Source of the DNA: Chloroflexi bacterium HGW-Chloroflexi-6
GTDB taxonomy: Bacteria > Chloroflexota > Anaerolineae > Anaerolineales > Villigracilaceae
DNA: 64,000 nucleotides
NCBI GenBank assembly: GCA_002840685.1
Contig: PHBU01000005.1
Coordinates: 124,001-188,000, forward strand
Direction of reading: 5' to 3'
In this document: in pieces, positions 56,747 to 64,000 of the stretch
Numbering within the stretch: the stretch's first letter is position 1
Layout of the letters: each line of letters opens with the position of its first letter
Made by a program: the position numbers and the translations under genes
Notes under the pieces: model-generated
What the model saw: only the letters and a program-made list of their open reading frames with translations
Told to the model about the DNA's origin: nothing
Database searches by the model: none

Positions 56747-58609
56747 ATGACAACAGTTTCAGCCAGTAACACCACCTTCAGCAAGCTGGAATTCTATCCA
56801 AATATCGAAACGGTTGGCGTTGTCGTCAGCGGAACCAACCTGCCCGCCACGGCAGAACTGGCCTATCGCCCAAGCGCGGCACCCGGCTGGAAAAGCGGTC
56901 ACCCACTGATGCGGATCGCCGATGGCCGCCTGGTCGGCAGCCTGTTCGAGCTTTCGGCCGGAAGCAGTTACGAGATCAAGATCGTCAGTGGCCCGAACGA
57001 GATCAGTGGCACAACCGTAACCCAACCCGATGAATTGGTTTTCAATCCCTTGGCTGTCCTGCACGTTAACGGCAAAGCTCCGGCCGGCGGAAACGGCTCG
57101 GCATCCGCGCCGTTTCGGACCATTCAGGAGGGCATCAATAAAGCCCAACCCGGCACCCAGGTGCTGGTCGCGGACGGGATCTACCAGGAGTCGCTGACTT
57201 TCCCTGTGTCGGGCAGCCCTGGCAAGTGGATCCAGGTTCGGGCGGCCGGCAACGTTGGCGTTTTGGATGGTTCTGAGTGGCTGAATCCCAAGTCCTGGAA
57301 GGCTGAAGGAAATAAAATCTGGTTTATCAAACTCGGCAGGCAGATCACCTACCTGGCCCGCGACCGAGGCCGGTTCTACAACTATGACTCGCTGACTGGA
57401 CTAAAAAAAAGCAAAGGCTACGGAAAAGTCACGATCAAAGAAGGCTGGTACTACGACCCAAAGACCACAAAGCTTTACATCCGCAGCCAGACCGACCCAT
57501 CCAAACACACCTGGCAGGCGCCGCGTATCAATTACGCGGTCAGCATCACCGGGCGCGACTGGATCTGGATCGAGGGCTTCGAGATCAGGAATTACGGCGC
57601 AACCACCAGCGGATGCGGGGTGGCAGCTACCAACGCCTCGCACGTGGTTATCCGCCGCAACAAGATCCACACCCTGCAATTGGGGATTTTTATCAACTGG
57701 AACGGGAGCGAGGCCCAGGGGAACGATACGCGCATCGAAGAGAACGAAATTTTCGACCCGCCGGTCAACGAATGGGCCTGGGCCGCGGTCAAAGGCACAT
57801 CGATGGAAGGGACAGGGATCGTGCTGCGCGGTCATATCGGGGCGATCGTGCGCAGGAATGAGATCCACCATTATTTCAACGGGATCTACACCGGCTCGTC
57901 TGCCGCGCTGGAAAACCCTGAAATCGCCTTTGACGCCGATATTTACGAAAACCGCATCCACCACATCAGCGACGACGGCCTGGAACCGGAGGGCGCCTGT
58001 ATCAACCACCGCTTCCGCAACAATCTGATTGACAGGATGCTGGTCGGGGTCTCGGTCGCTCCGGTCACAAGAGGCCCAACCTGGGTCATGCGCTCAGTCT
58101 TGAGCAATTTCACCAGCACCAGCATCAAGTGGAGCCGCGACAGCAGCGGGATCGTGCTGCTGTATCACAATACCTGCTGGACAAACGGCCTGAACGTCAG
58201 CGCCATGAGCCTGATCACCCCAATCCACAACACGCTCATGCGAAACAACATTTTTCAAGGCAACGGCTACGCCTTTGATGCGGCGCGCAAGGGCTCGACC
58301 AACAATAACTGGAATTATGACAACTGGTACACCACGCGTGGAACGAAAAATCCGCATTTCAAATGGGAAAATGTGAATTACCAGACTATTTCACATTTGT
58401 CTGCCTCGACCCAAATGGAATACAACGGCCATGAAAATGTACCCGGACTGGTCAACCCGACCGTTGGCGATTTTCGACTGCTGGCGACAAGCCCAAACAT
58501 CGACAGGGGCGTTCGGATCGCCGGCATCAACGACAACCATAACGGCAAAGCGCCTGATATCGGGGCTTTTGAATTCTCGCCCCCGCCCAAACCACTTGAA
58601 CCGATGTAG
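56747..58609 (+). CDS. Right-handed beta-helix (pectate-lyase-like) protein
   Basis: A 620-residue protein. A beta-sandwich-like domain (about 1-100) precedes a parallel beta-helix (about 105-590): SASAPFRTIQEGINKAQPGTQVLVADGIYQESL near 120-152 is a DUF1565-type opening, and repeated N-x-I/N-x-I motifs (VVIRRNKIHTLQLGIFI, IEENEIFDPP, AIVRRNEIHHYFNGIYTG, IYENRIHHISDDGLEPEG) form the PbH1 rungs. APDIGAFEF closes as in related polysaccharide-binding proteins. No signal peptide is visible at ATG 56747 (AGGAG upstream), which is odd for this family. Carbohydrate binding or cleavage is inferred. Confidence 0.82.
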   Translation: MTTVSASNTTFSKLEFYPNIETVGVVVSGTNLPATAELAYRPSAAPGWKSGHPLMRIADGRLVGSLFELSAGSSYEIKIVSGPNEISGTTVTQPDELVFNPLAVLHVNGKAPAGGNGSASAPFRTIQEGINKAQPGTQVLVADGIYQESLTFPVSGSPGKWIQVRAAGNVGVLDGSEWLNPKSWKAEGNKIWFIKLGRQITYLARDRGRFYNYDSLTGLKKSKGYGKVTIKEGWYYDPKTTKLYIRSQTDPSKHTWQAPRINYAVSITGRDWIWIEGFEIRNYGATTSGCGVAATNASHVVIRRNKIHTLQLGIFINWNGSEAQGNDTRIEENEIFDPPVNEWAWAAVKGTSMEGTGIVLRGHIGAIVRRNEIHHYFNGIYTGSSAALENPEIAFDADIYENRIHHISDDGLEPEGACINHRFRNNLIDRMLVGVSVAPVTRGPTWVMRSVLSNFTSTSIKWSRDSSGIVLLYHNTCWTNGLNVSAMSLITPIHNTLMRNNIFQGNGYAFDAARKGSTNNNWNYDNWYTTRGTKNPHFKWENVNYQTISHLSASTQMEYNGHENVPGLVNPTVGDFRLLATSPNIDRGVRIAGINDNHNGKAPDIGAFEFSPPPKPLEPM

Positions 58610-58657
58610 CTGAGATTCCTACGAAAAAAGCGCACACAAAAGCTTTCAGAGTATAGA

Positions 58658-58686
58658 TTGTCAAATCATGCGAAGTGACTTATATT
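58658..58686 (+). promoter_or_regulatory. Promoter for a leaderless Tat-protein gene, inside an inverted repeat
   Basis: TTGTCA (58658-58663), 17-bp spacer, TATATT (58681-58686). The transcription start would fall at the ATG at 58694. A perfect 8-bp inverted repeat, CATGCGAA (58667-58674) and TTCGCATG (58689-58696), brackets the -10 and includes the start codon. Confidence 0.65.
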
Positions 58687-58693
58687 AATTCGC

Positions 58694-59758
58694 ATGAGCA
58701 AATCTTCTCTAAGCCGCAGGGATTTCCTTAAGCTGACCGGTGGCGCGGTTGGTGTGAGCACCCTTTCTTACTACCTCGGTTTTCGGAACCAGCCCGGACC
58801 GGATCCAAAAGTCGATGCCCCTGACTACATCGATCTTGGGTCCGGTTTCCCTGTCTTTCGCGGGCCGTACCTGCAGAAAAACGCCCAATTGGCCGCCTTC
58901 CTATTCCCCGCGGACCTGGCCGCCTTGACAGAATTCTGCGATCAGACCCTGAACGCTGTTCCAGACTCGCCGTTCGAATACGTTCCGCTGATGTCGAGCC
59001 TGCTGGTGGTCTACGCCGACATGCTGGTCTCTTCGATGGACGAGCGCGACTCGCGGGTTGGCTTAATTCCCGAAACGGAAGTCGGGTTCTGGCTGTTGAC
59101 GGTCGCCATGCAGAAAACCGCCACAGGAAGGCTTCCTCACCATCTGGCCTGGTTCATCCCTTATCTTTTGGTGGATGAAAACAATGCGATCGCCACCGGC
59201 CGCGAAGTGTATGGTTTCAACAAACAGGCGGCAAGCTTCAAAAAAGTGCAGGATATTCAATCTCCGCACTTCAGCGCCGAGGTGCTGGGATTCGAGCATT
59301 TCGCCCCGGATGCCATCGCCCGCAAAGAGCGGCTGCTCGAAGTCTCATCAGCGGCTGGGCAGGCCTCCCTGGGCCAGTGGAACGATTGGGAAACGGCCAA
59401 AAGCAATCTGAGCGATATGCTCTTGCCTGAGGTGCGGAGCGACCTCGATGATGAAATCATCGCTTTTGCGGCGCAGGCAGCCCTGGGAAATATCCCGCTC
59501 GTTTTTCTGAAACAGTTCCGCGATGCCACGCAGCCCCAAAAAGCCTGCTACCAGGCAATCGTCGAGGCGCCGCTCCAAATCCAAACCTTTCATGGTGGCG
59601 GCTTCTTCAGCCAACCGGGCGAGATGAGCCTGCACCCGTTGGAAAGTCATCCTTTGGCCCAAAGGCTGGGGGTGCAAGAAAACCAAACATCTAGCATGGG
59701 AGCCTGGCTAAAGGTAGATTTTACGCTTGGCTTGGGGGTGGAATACCCGCTTATTTGA
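58694..59758 (+). CDS. Tat-exported acetoacetate-decarboxylase-fold protein
   Basis: A 354-residue protein with a Tat signal (SRRDFLKLTG at 7-16, hydrophobic to about 29). The core resembles the acetoacetate decarboxylase superfamily: PYLLVDENNAIATGREVYGFNKQAASF at about 156-182 matches the sequence around the Schiff-base lysine of that family, with K177 as the candidate. Other members include non-decarboxylating oxidase-like and binding proteins. An exported version is unusual, because acetoacetate decarboxylase is cytosolic. No ribosome site is present; expression is probably leaderless. Confidence 0.65.
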   Translation: MSKSSLSRRDFLKLTGGAVGVSTLSYYLGFRNQPGPDPKVDAPDYIDLGSGFPVFRGPYLQKNAQLAAFLFPADLAALTEFCDQTLNAVPDSPFEYVPLMSSLLVVYADMLVSSMDERDSRVGLIPETEVGFWLLTVAMQKTATGRLPHHLAWFIPYLLVDENNAIATGREVYGFNKQAASFKKVQDIQSPHFSAEVLGFEHFAPDAIARKERLLEVSSAAGQASLGQWNDWETAKSNLSDMLLPEVRSDLDDEIIAFAAQAALGNIPLVFLKQFRDATQPQKACYQAIVEAPLQIQTFHGGGFFSQPGEMSLHPLESHPLAQRLGVQENQTSSMGAWLKVDFTLGLGVEYPLI

Positions 59759-59842
59759 AAATAGACGCCTGGGGAAGCAAAAATAACAAACGGAATAATG
59801 GATAGCTACGCAGTCATAAAATCACTGACAAGGATAATTATC

Positions 59843-60271
59843 ATGGGCAATCAAGAAGTCACAGTAGATTTGAACCCGGACCAGGATGCGTTGAACTTTA
59901 TTGAAAATCAACTATACGCATTCAATGTCGCAACAACACAATTACCCTTTGGCGGTTTTATCTCCTGCGTAATCCGAGACAAGCAAAACGCCATTATTGC
60001 CGGAATCCATGGATACACCTGGGGGATTGGCTGTCACATTGACTATATGTGGGTGGATGAGAACCAGCGAGGGCAAGGCTATGGTAGTAAACTGCTGGAA
60101 ATCATCGAAGCAGAAGCGCTAAATCGAGGCTGCAAACTGATGGTAACAGAGACTTTCAGTTTTCAGGCGCTGCCCTTCTATCTCAAAGCGAACTATGAAG
60201 TTACCGGAAAAATGGAAGGTTTCCCCGAATCTCCCCATGAGAACTTTTTCCTTAAAAAAGTTTTGAAGTAA
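59843..60271 (+). CDS. GNAT-family N-acetyltransferase
   Basis: A 142-residue acetyltransferase. Motif A for acetyl-CoA is DYMWVDENQRGQGYGSKLLEIIEAEALNRGC at about 69-99 (R-G-Q-G-Y-G), preceded by the beta-4 strand and followed by FSFQALPFYLKANYEVTGKMEGFPESPHENFFLKKVL typical of the C-terminal half. The target cannot be inferred. AGGA lies 8 nt before ATG 59843; an alternative ATG at 59798 would add 15 residues. The DNA is more A+T-rich than the flanks. It stands alone on the plus strand. Confidence 0.82.
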   Translation: MGNQEVTVDLNPDQDALNFIENQLYAFNVATTQLPFGGFISCVIRDKQNAIIAGIHGYTWGIGCHIDYMWVDENQRGQGYGSKLLEIIEAEALNRGCKLMVTETFSFQALPFYLKANYEVTGKMEGFPESPHENFFLKKVLK

Positions 60272-60366
60272 TATAAAAAACAAATCATTGCAGATCATCA
60301 AACCATTGCGCCAAGCAAAGTTTCTGTATCAGCTTGCAGACAAAATTATCACATCATGGAGAGAGT

Positions 60367-61812
60367 ATGAGTTCCAAGCCTTTTATTCGTAACGTCGCTA
60401 AAAGTGGTTCCGCTCAATTTTTGTTCTTAAGTTCATGTTTGCTGATCGTTTTCAGTCTCCTTGGAGGTTGTCAGGTTGCGTTGGAAGAACCGGTTCAGCC
60501 TGAGGTGCAGGTTCAGCCGCAGACCACAGCAAACTCGACTCTGAATACAGATGGGCCGGCGATAAGCCCGCTCCTGGTGGGCAATAATGTCTGGAGGCAG
60601 CCGGGCGATCAGGTCTGGAACATCAGCGCCCAGGCAGGTTTGCAACTCATCCGGATCGGGGGCAATGCCTATGATGACAATATGCTTCCAACCACGATGC
60701 TCGCAAACTGGGTAAAACGCATAAAGGCCATGGACGCTGAGCCAATGGTCCAGGTCTCGCGTTTTGACGGGCCCGAAGCTGCGGCCGAAATCGTCAAATA
60801 TTTCAATATTGATGGCGATCTCAAGGTCAAATTCTGGAATATCGGCAATGAGCCACACTGCGGCGAGGATAGTTTGGAATCTGCCAGTGATGTGGCTGCC
60901 TACATCAAAGAAATTTCCGTAGCCATGAAAGCTGTTGACCCCACGATCATGATCTTTGCGCCCGACGAATGCGACTTCCACGAAATATACTACACCGCCC
61001 TGCTGGCCGGAGATAACAGCGCGAGCGATATTTCGGGCAAGGTGCCCGGCCAAAACTACTACTATATCGATGGCATCTCATGGCATCGATACGTTGGCTA
61101 CCCGCCCGAAAAACTTAAGATCGAGCAGTTGACCACGGCGGGCGCGAATGACTTTTTGGTGCGCATCCAAAAAACCAGGCAGTTGATCGACAAGGCCAAT
61201 CAGTTGCAGGGCCGTAGCGGCGCAGATGCTCTGCAATGGGGCATTGGCGAGTTCAATGGCAGCGAGGGCCAGCGGGTCTGCTCGTATGAGAACGGACAAA
61301 TGTTTGCCGAAATCTATGGCTATCTAATGAAATATAACGGAACTTATGCTACAACCTGGTCCATGTATGAAAATGGCGGCAAATGCAACGGAACGGATTT
61401 CAGCTTCGTTGGCTCGGACATGCAGCCGCGGGCAACGTTCTATCACATGCAAATGATCTCGCAGAACTTCAGCGGCAACTATCTGGACGGGATATCCAAT
61501 CTGGATGAAATTCGCAGCTATGGCGCGGTCAACCTGCAAACCGGTCAGATCGCGGTCATGCTGCTCAACATCGATACAAAAGGACCGCAGACCTGCGCTA
61601 TACGTCTGGATGCCAACCCGATCCAAGCCGGCACATGCCAGGTCAATATCCCGGCCGGGATTGCGGTGGAAGTCGAGCAAACCATCGACAGCCAGACAAG
61701 CATGGTGCTGGTTTTCGATCTGCAGGGCAAGCTGCGAAAAACGATCACATACTCACGAAGCGAGCATTGGAGCAATAGCGCGGCCCCGACCGTGGCCGAT
61801 TTCACCGAATAA
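60367..61812 (+). CDS. Lipoprotein with clan GH-A glycosidase-like barrel
   Basis: A 481-residue lipoprotein (lipobox LLGGC, C35). The body is a TIM barrel of the glycosidase A clan: acid/base candidate E162 in FWNIGNEPHCG at the end of strand 4 and nucleophile candidate E295 in WGIGEFNGSE at strand 7, with RIGGNAYDDN near 96 at strand 1/2. The C-terminal part (about 400-480) is a beta-sandwich such as in GH44, GH39 or GH51 proteins. The exact family is uncertain. Polysaccharide degradation on the cell surface fits the neighbouring beta-helix protein. GGAGAG precedes the ATG. Confidence 0.72.
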   Translation: MSSKPFIRNVAKSGSAQFLFLSSCLLIVFSLLGGCQVALEEPVQPEVQVQPQTTANSTLNTDGPAISPLLVGNNVWRQPGDQVWNISAQAGLQLIRIGGNAYDDNMLPTTMLANWVKRIKAMDAEPMVQVSRFDGPEAAAEIVKYFNIDGDLKVKFWNIGNEPHCGEDSLESASDVAAYIKEISVAMKAVDPTIMIFAPDECDFHEIYYTALLAGDNSASDISGKVPGQNYYYIDGISWHRYVGYPPEKLKIEQLTTAGANDFLVRIQKTRQLIDKANQLQGRSGADALQWGIGEFNGSEGQRVCSYENGQMFAEIYGYLMKYNGTYATTWSMYENGGKCNGTDFSFVGSDMQPRATFYHMQMISQNFSGNYLDGISNLDEIRSYGAVNLQTGQIAVMLLNIDTKGPQTCAIRLDANPIQAGTCQVNIPAGIAVEVEQTIDSQTSMVLVFDLQGKLRKTITYSRSEHWSNSAAPTVADFTE

Positions 61813-61850
61813 GTTTTCCCGGGGGAAAACTTTTCACTGTGGAACCATAA

Positions 61851-61897
61851 AGAGTGCAAAGGGTGTCTTGAAAAATCCCTTTGCACTCTGGTTTTTC
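61851..61897 (+). terminator. Terminator after the glycosidase gene
   Basis: Perfect 13-bp stem AGAGTGCAAAGGG (61851-61863) with 61877-61889, 13-nt loop, GG then T5. A shorter 10-bp hairpin also lies at 61811-61832 at the stop codon. Confidence 0.85.
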
Positions 61898-62084
61898 GAA
61901 CCCTTCACCCCGCCACGCACGTGGAGCAACAACGATCGTTGTTTTCGCACACATCCCAATACCAGGGAAAAGAGTGGATTTTCAAAATAAACCGAATAAA
62001 CCGCGCCCATTTTTCGTTAAGATAAATAATGCACGCAGTACAACCTGCTGGATAACCCACAAAACGGTATCAGGAGAAAAAACC

Positions 62085-63059
62085 ATGAAGGCGATCATCT
62101 ACGAAAATTACGGGGCCCCCGATGTTCTTCAACTCAAAGATATTGAAAAGCCCACACCAAAAGACAATGAAGTCCTGGTAAAAATTCATGCAGCATCCAT
62201 CAATGCGGCGGATTGGCACTTGCTGACTGCCGACATTTTCCTGGTGCGCCTGATGACGGGATTACTCAAACCCAAATACAACATCCTCGGCGCAGACATC
62301 GCCGGACGGGTTGAAGCAATTGGGGCAAACGTTACCCAATTCAGACCGGGCGACGATGTTTTTGGGGATATTTTTGGCAGCGGGGCGGGCGGTTTGGCCG
62401 AATATGCTGCCGTTTCTGAACATGCGCTGGCGCTGAAACCATCCAACCTGACCTTTGAACAGGCCGCCGCCGTACCGCTGGCGGCTGTCACCGCGCTACA
62501 GGGCCTGCGCGACCTGGGGCAGATTAAGGCGGGTCAAAAAGTTTTGATCAACGGCGCGTCAGGAGGGGTTGGCACATTCGCGGTGCAGATCGCCAAAGCG
62601 TTCGGAGCCGAAGTCACCGCCGTTTGCAGTGCGCGCAATCTGGAAATGGCGCGCTCGCTCGGGGCCGACCACGTTATCGACTACACCAAACAAGATTTCA
62701 CCCACACCGGACAGCAATACGACCTGATCCTGGCTGCCAACGGCTATCACCCAATTCGGGCCTACCAGCGCTCCCTGACGCCCACCGGCATCTATATCAT
62801 GGCCGGAGGCAAACCATCCCAAATGTTCGAAGCCCTGCTGCTGGGGCCTTTCCTGTCAAAAAAGGGAGGCCGGCAACTGCTGGCTTTATCGGCCAAGGCC
62901 AAACAAGAAGATTTGCTGGTGGTCAGGGGATTGCTTGAAAGCGGGAAAGTTGTCTCTGTGATCGATAAACGCTACCCATTAAGCGAAGCTCCCGAAGCGC
63001 TGCGCTATCTGGGAGCGGGACATGCGCGTGGCAAGGTTATCATTACGGTTATCGAATAA
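62085..63059 (+). CDS. NAD(P)-dependent MDR oxidoreductase, quinone-reductase type
   Basis: A 324-residue zinc-independent medium-chain dehydrogenase/reductase. Substrate domain opening MKAIIYENYGAPDVLQLKDIEKP, GADIAGRVEAIGANVTQFRPGDDVFG near 65-90, and the nucleotide site VLINGASGGVGTFAVQIAKAFGAEVTAVCSARNLEMARSLGADHVIDY near 152-200 are typical. Zinc ligands of alcohol dehydrogenases are missing, so a quinone, enone or aldehyde acceptor is expected. AGGAG precedes the ATG. It is followed after 14 bp by a small membrane protein gene and probably forms an operon with it. Confidence 0.9.
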   Translation: MKAIIYENYGAPDVLQLKDIEKPTPKDNEVLVKIHAASINAADWHLLTADIFLVRLMTGLLKPKYNILGADIAGRVEAIGANVTQFRPGDDVFGDIFGSGAGGLAEYAAVSEHALALKPSNLTFEQAAAVPLAAVTALQGLRDLGQIKAGQKVLINGASGGVGTFAVQIAKAFGAEVTAVCSARNLEMARSLGADHVIDYTKQDFTHTGQQYDLILAANGYHPIRAYQRSLTPTGIYIMAGGKPSQMFEALLLGPFLSKKGGRQLLALSAKAKQEDLLVVRGLLESGKVVSVIDKRYPLSEAPEALRYLGAGHARGKVIITVIE

Positions 63060-63073
63060 AGGAGCAACCAACA

Positions 63074-63442
63074 ATGGATACCAGGATAATCCTTTCGGCG
63101 CTGTGGATTGTGGTCATGCTGATCTACCTGCTGGGCGATGTGCTGAGAATCTTTAGCGGCGATTATCAAGCAGGGGAAATGGGCCAGCAACTCGTCAAAT
63201 TTACCCAAGCGCATTGGCTGATGATCGCGATCCTGATGGTGACCCCGATCGTAATGATTTTCCTGACCCTGGTACTCCCCCATCCGGTCAGCCGCTGGAG
63301 CAACATCAGCGTTGCCGGTTTCTTTCTGTTATTCAACCTGGTTGGCCTGCCCACCTATCCATCACTATATGACAAGTTTCTGCTGCTTGTCAGCATTGTC
63401 TTCAATGCCATGTCCATCTGGTACGCCTGGAGTTGGATCTAA
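63074..63442 (+). CDS. Four-helix membrane protein after the MDR oxidoreductase
   Basis: A 122-residue protein with four hydrophobic helices at about 6-26, 47-68, 78-93 and 100-120. I do not recognise a confident family. It starts 14 bp after the oxidoreductase stop with AAAGGAG before the ATG, so both are made together; a quinone- or membrane-related partner role is conceivable but unproven. Confidence 0.7.
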   Translation: MDTRIILSALWIVVMLIYLLGDVLRIFSGDYQAGEMGQQLVKFTQAHWLMIAILMVTPIVMIFLTLVLPHPVSRWSNISVAGFFLLFNLVGLPTYPSLYDKFLLLVSIVFNAMSIWYAWSWI

Positions 63443-63469
63443 AAATCGCCAGTTCCAAATCTGTAAAAG

Positions 63470-63496
63470 CGGTCGTTCATTTACGACCGTTTTTTA
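63470..63496 (+). terminator. Terminator after the small membrane gene
   Basis: 7-bp stem CGGTCGT (63470-63476) with ACGACCG (63483-63489), 6-nt loop, T6. Confidence 0.8.
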
Positions 63497-63573
63497 TTTT
63501 AACGATTTCGCCCGGGCGGTTACAAGATCACCCAGAATTGCAGGGAATTCTTTGTCTTATATGTAAAGTACTC

Positions 63574-63620
63574 TTGACATTATGTATGATTTGATTTACT
63601 ATATGTATATCAATATATAC
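63574..63620 (+). promoter_or_regulatory. Strong promoter with adjacent operator-like dyad
   Basis: TTGACA (63574-63579), 17-bp spacer, TACTAT (63597-63602). Just downstream, GTATAT (63605-63610) and ATATAC (63615-63620) form a dyad around CAAT, placed where a repressor would block the transcription start. Confidence 0.75.
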
Positions 63621-63654
63621 TAAAAGTAAACAAATACAGACAAAGGAGTAAAAC

Positions 63655-64000
63655 ATGTCTTATCAGGAAAAAAATATCACGGTATCACTTACCAGCCACC
63701 TTTTGATCGTCGGATATTACTTGATGGTCTGGCTGCCAATGTTCCAGGCAGGTGAACTGGCCGCAAACCGCCTCTACAGTCTGTGGACGGTTGTTATCCT
63801 GGCAACCATCCTGGTCAACATCATCGCCAGCATTCTTACCAACATCCTGCTAACCATTGTCGAGGCCATCAAAGCTCAAAAATATGAGGAACCACAATTT
63901 ATCGCCGACGAACGCGACCAGTTGATCGAGTTAAAAGGCGTGCGCGCCTCTTACATCACTTTTTCTGTCGGTGTCTTGATTTCCGTGCTGGTTTTTACAT
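63655..64000 (+). CDS. Partial membrane protein, DUF2178-like (runs off the window)
   Basis: Open from ATG 63655 to the edge, 115 codons read. Two hydrophobic helices (about 14-30 and 41-63) are followed by FIADERDQLIELKGVRASYITFSVGV, matching the D-E-R-D-x-x-I-x-x-K pattern of DUF2178 membrane proteins, and the start of a third helix. Such genes are usually paired with a small XRE-type regulator, which could be just outside the window and would bind the dyad upstream. AAAGGAG precedes the ATG. Confidence 0.75.
   Translation, partial: MSYQEKNITVSLTSHLLIVGYYLMVWLPMFQAGELAANRLYSLWTVVILATILVNIIASILTNILLTIVEAIKAQKYEEPQFIADERDQLIELKGVRASYITFSVGVLISVLVFT

Noticed and set aside
56494..56784. Minus-strand 96-codon frame before the beta-helix gene
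   Set aside because: Overlaps the hairpin and the start of the beta-helix gene, no ribosome site, no family; looks like chance.

Overview
The window looks like a chromosomal segment of a Chloroflexota bacterium, probably Anaerolineae. This is an inference from gene content and style, not a search result. The pointers are a PurS-PurL fusion with separate PurQ, a DUF1501/DUF1800 Tat pair, Ser/Thr kinase and PP2C signalling, many GAF/receiver/kinase mosaics, Tat signals of the SRRDFLKL type, lipoproteins, TolB-like propellers, and several genes whose -10 box sits 6-9 nt before the ATG with no Shine-Dalgarno (leaderless style). The DNA is moderately G+C-rich by eye. No phage, insertion sequence, CRISPR array or origin was seen.

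Layout. 1-8.3 kb (+): an ion-transporter-superfamily permease, amtB, a small coupled membrane protein, an APC amino-acid permease, PP2C phosphatase, Ser/Thr kinase, an Ada-like repair protein and an EamA exporter. 8.3-11.3 kb (-): DUF1501 and DUF1800 Tat proteins. 11.3-17.3 kb (-): purine operon purSL-purQ-purC-(PD-(D/E)XK-like gene)-purE with a good promoter and a terminator. 17.4-26 kb (+): YbaK-type deacylase, exported GH31 glycosidase, DUF4013, DUF402, DUF3592, PAF-acetylhydrolase-like hydrolase and a GT-C glycosyltransferase. 26-31.6 kb (+): a four-gene phosphorelay cluster. 31.7-37.5 kb: lipoproteins, a pseudokinase-propeller fusion, a PIG-L deacetylase and a methyltransferase. 37.7-45.7 kb (+): hisS with tRNA-His just behind it, a Mn-type pyrophosphatase, a cyclase-ATPase, XdhC, a zinc-ribbon protein, an SPFH-HTH fusion and a membrane protein. 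45.7-52.9 kb (-): a fatty-acid oxidation operon (TetR, two acyl-CoA dehydrogenases, FadB/FadN-like protein, thiolase, SCP2). 53-64 kb: a degenerate response regulator, orphan DNA methyltransferase, YkuD transpeptidase, SWIM mini-protein, beta-helix protein, Tat-exported acetoacetate-decarboxylase-fold protein, GNAT, a glycosidase lipoprotein, an oxidoreductase and a partial DUF2178-like gene.

Functional links. Two metabolic operons stand out: de novo purine synthesis and beta-oxidation, the latter with a TetR repressor and a palindromic operator over its own promoter. The phosphorelay cluster contains one canonical membrane kinase, one stand-alone receiver and two paralogous GAF kinases that share an unusual H-W-(V/I)-G-N-K box with the receiver at opposite ends. 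Signalling proteins that have lost their catalytic residues recur (pseudokinase at 34-36 kb, pseudo-receiver at 53 kb, an acyl-CoA dehydrogenase without its catalytic Glu).

Several families of short palindromic repeats are scattered through the two operons. Four copies overlap the stop codon of the gene before them (purL, purQ, thiolase) or sit between operon genes, and two purine-rich low-complexity stretches appear to have been inserted in frame into purL and purQ.
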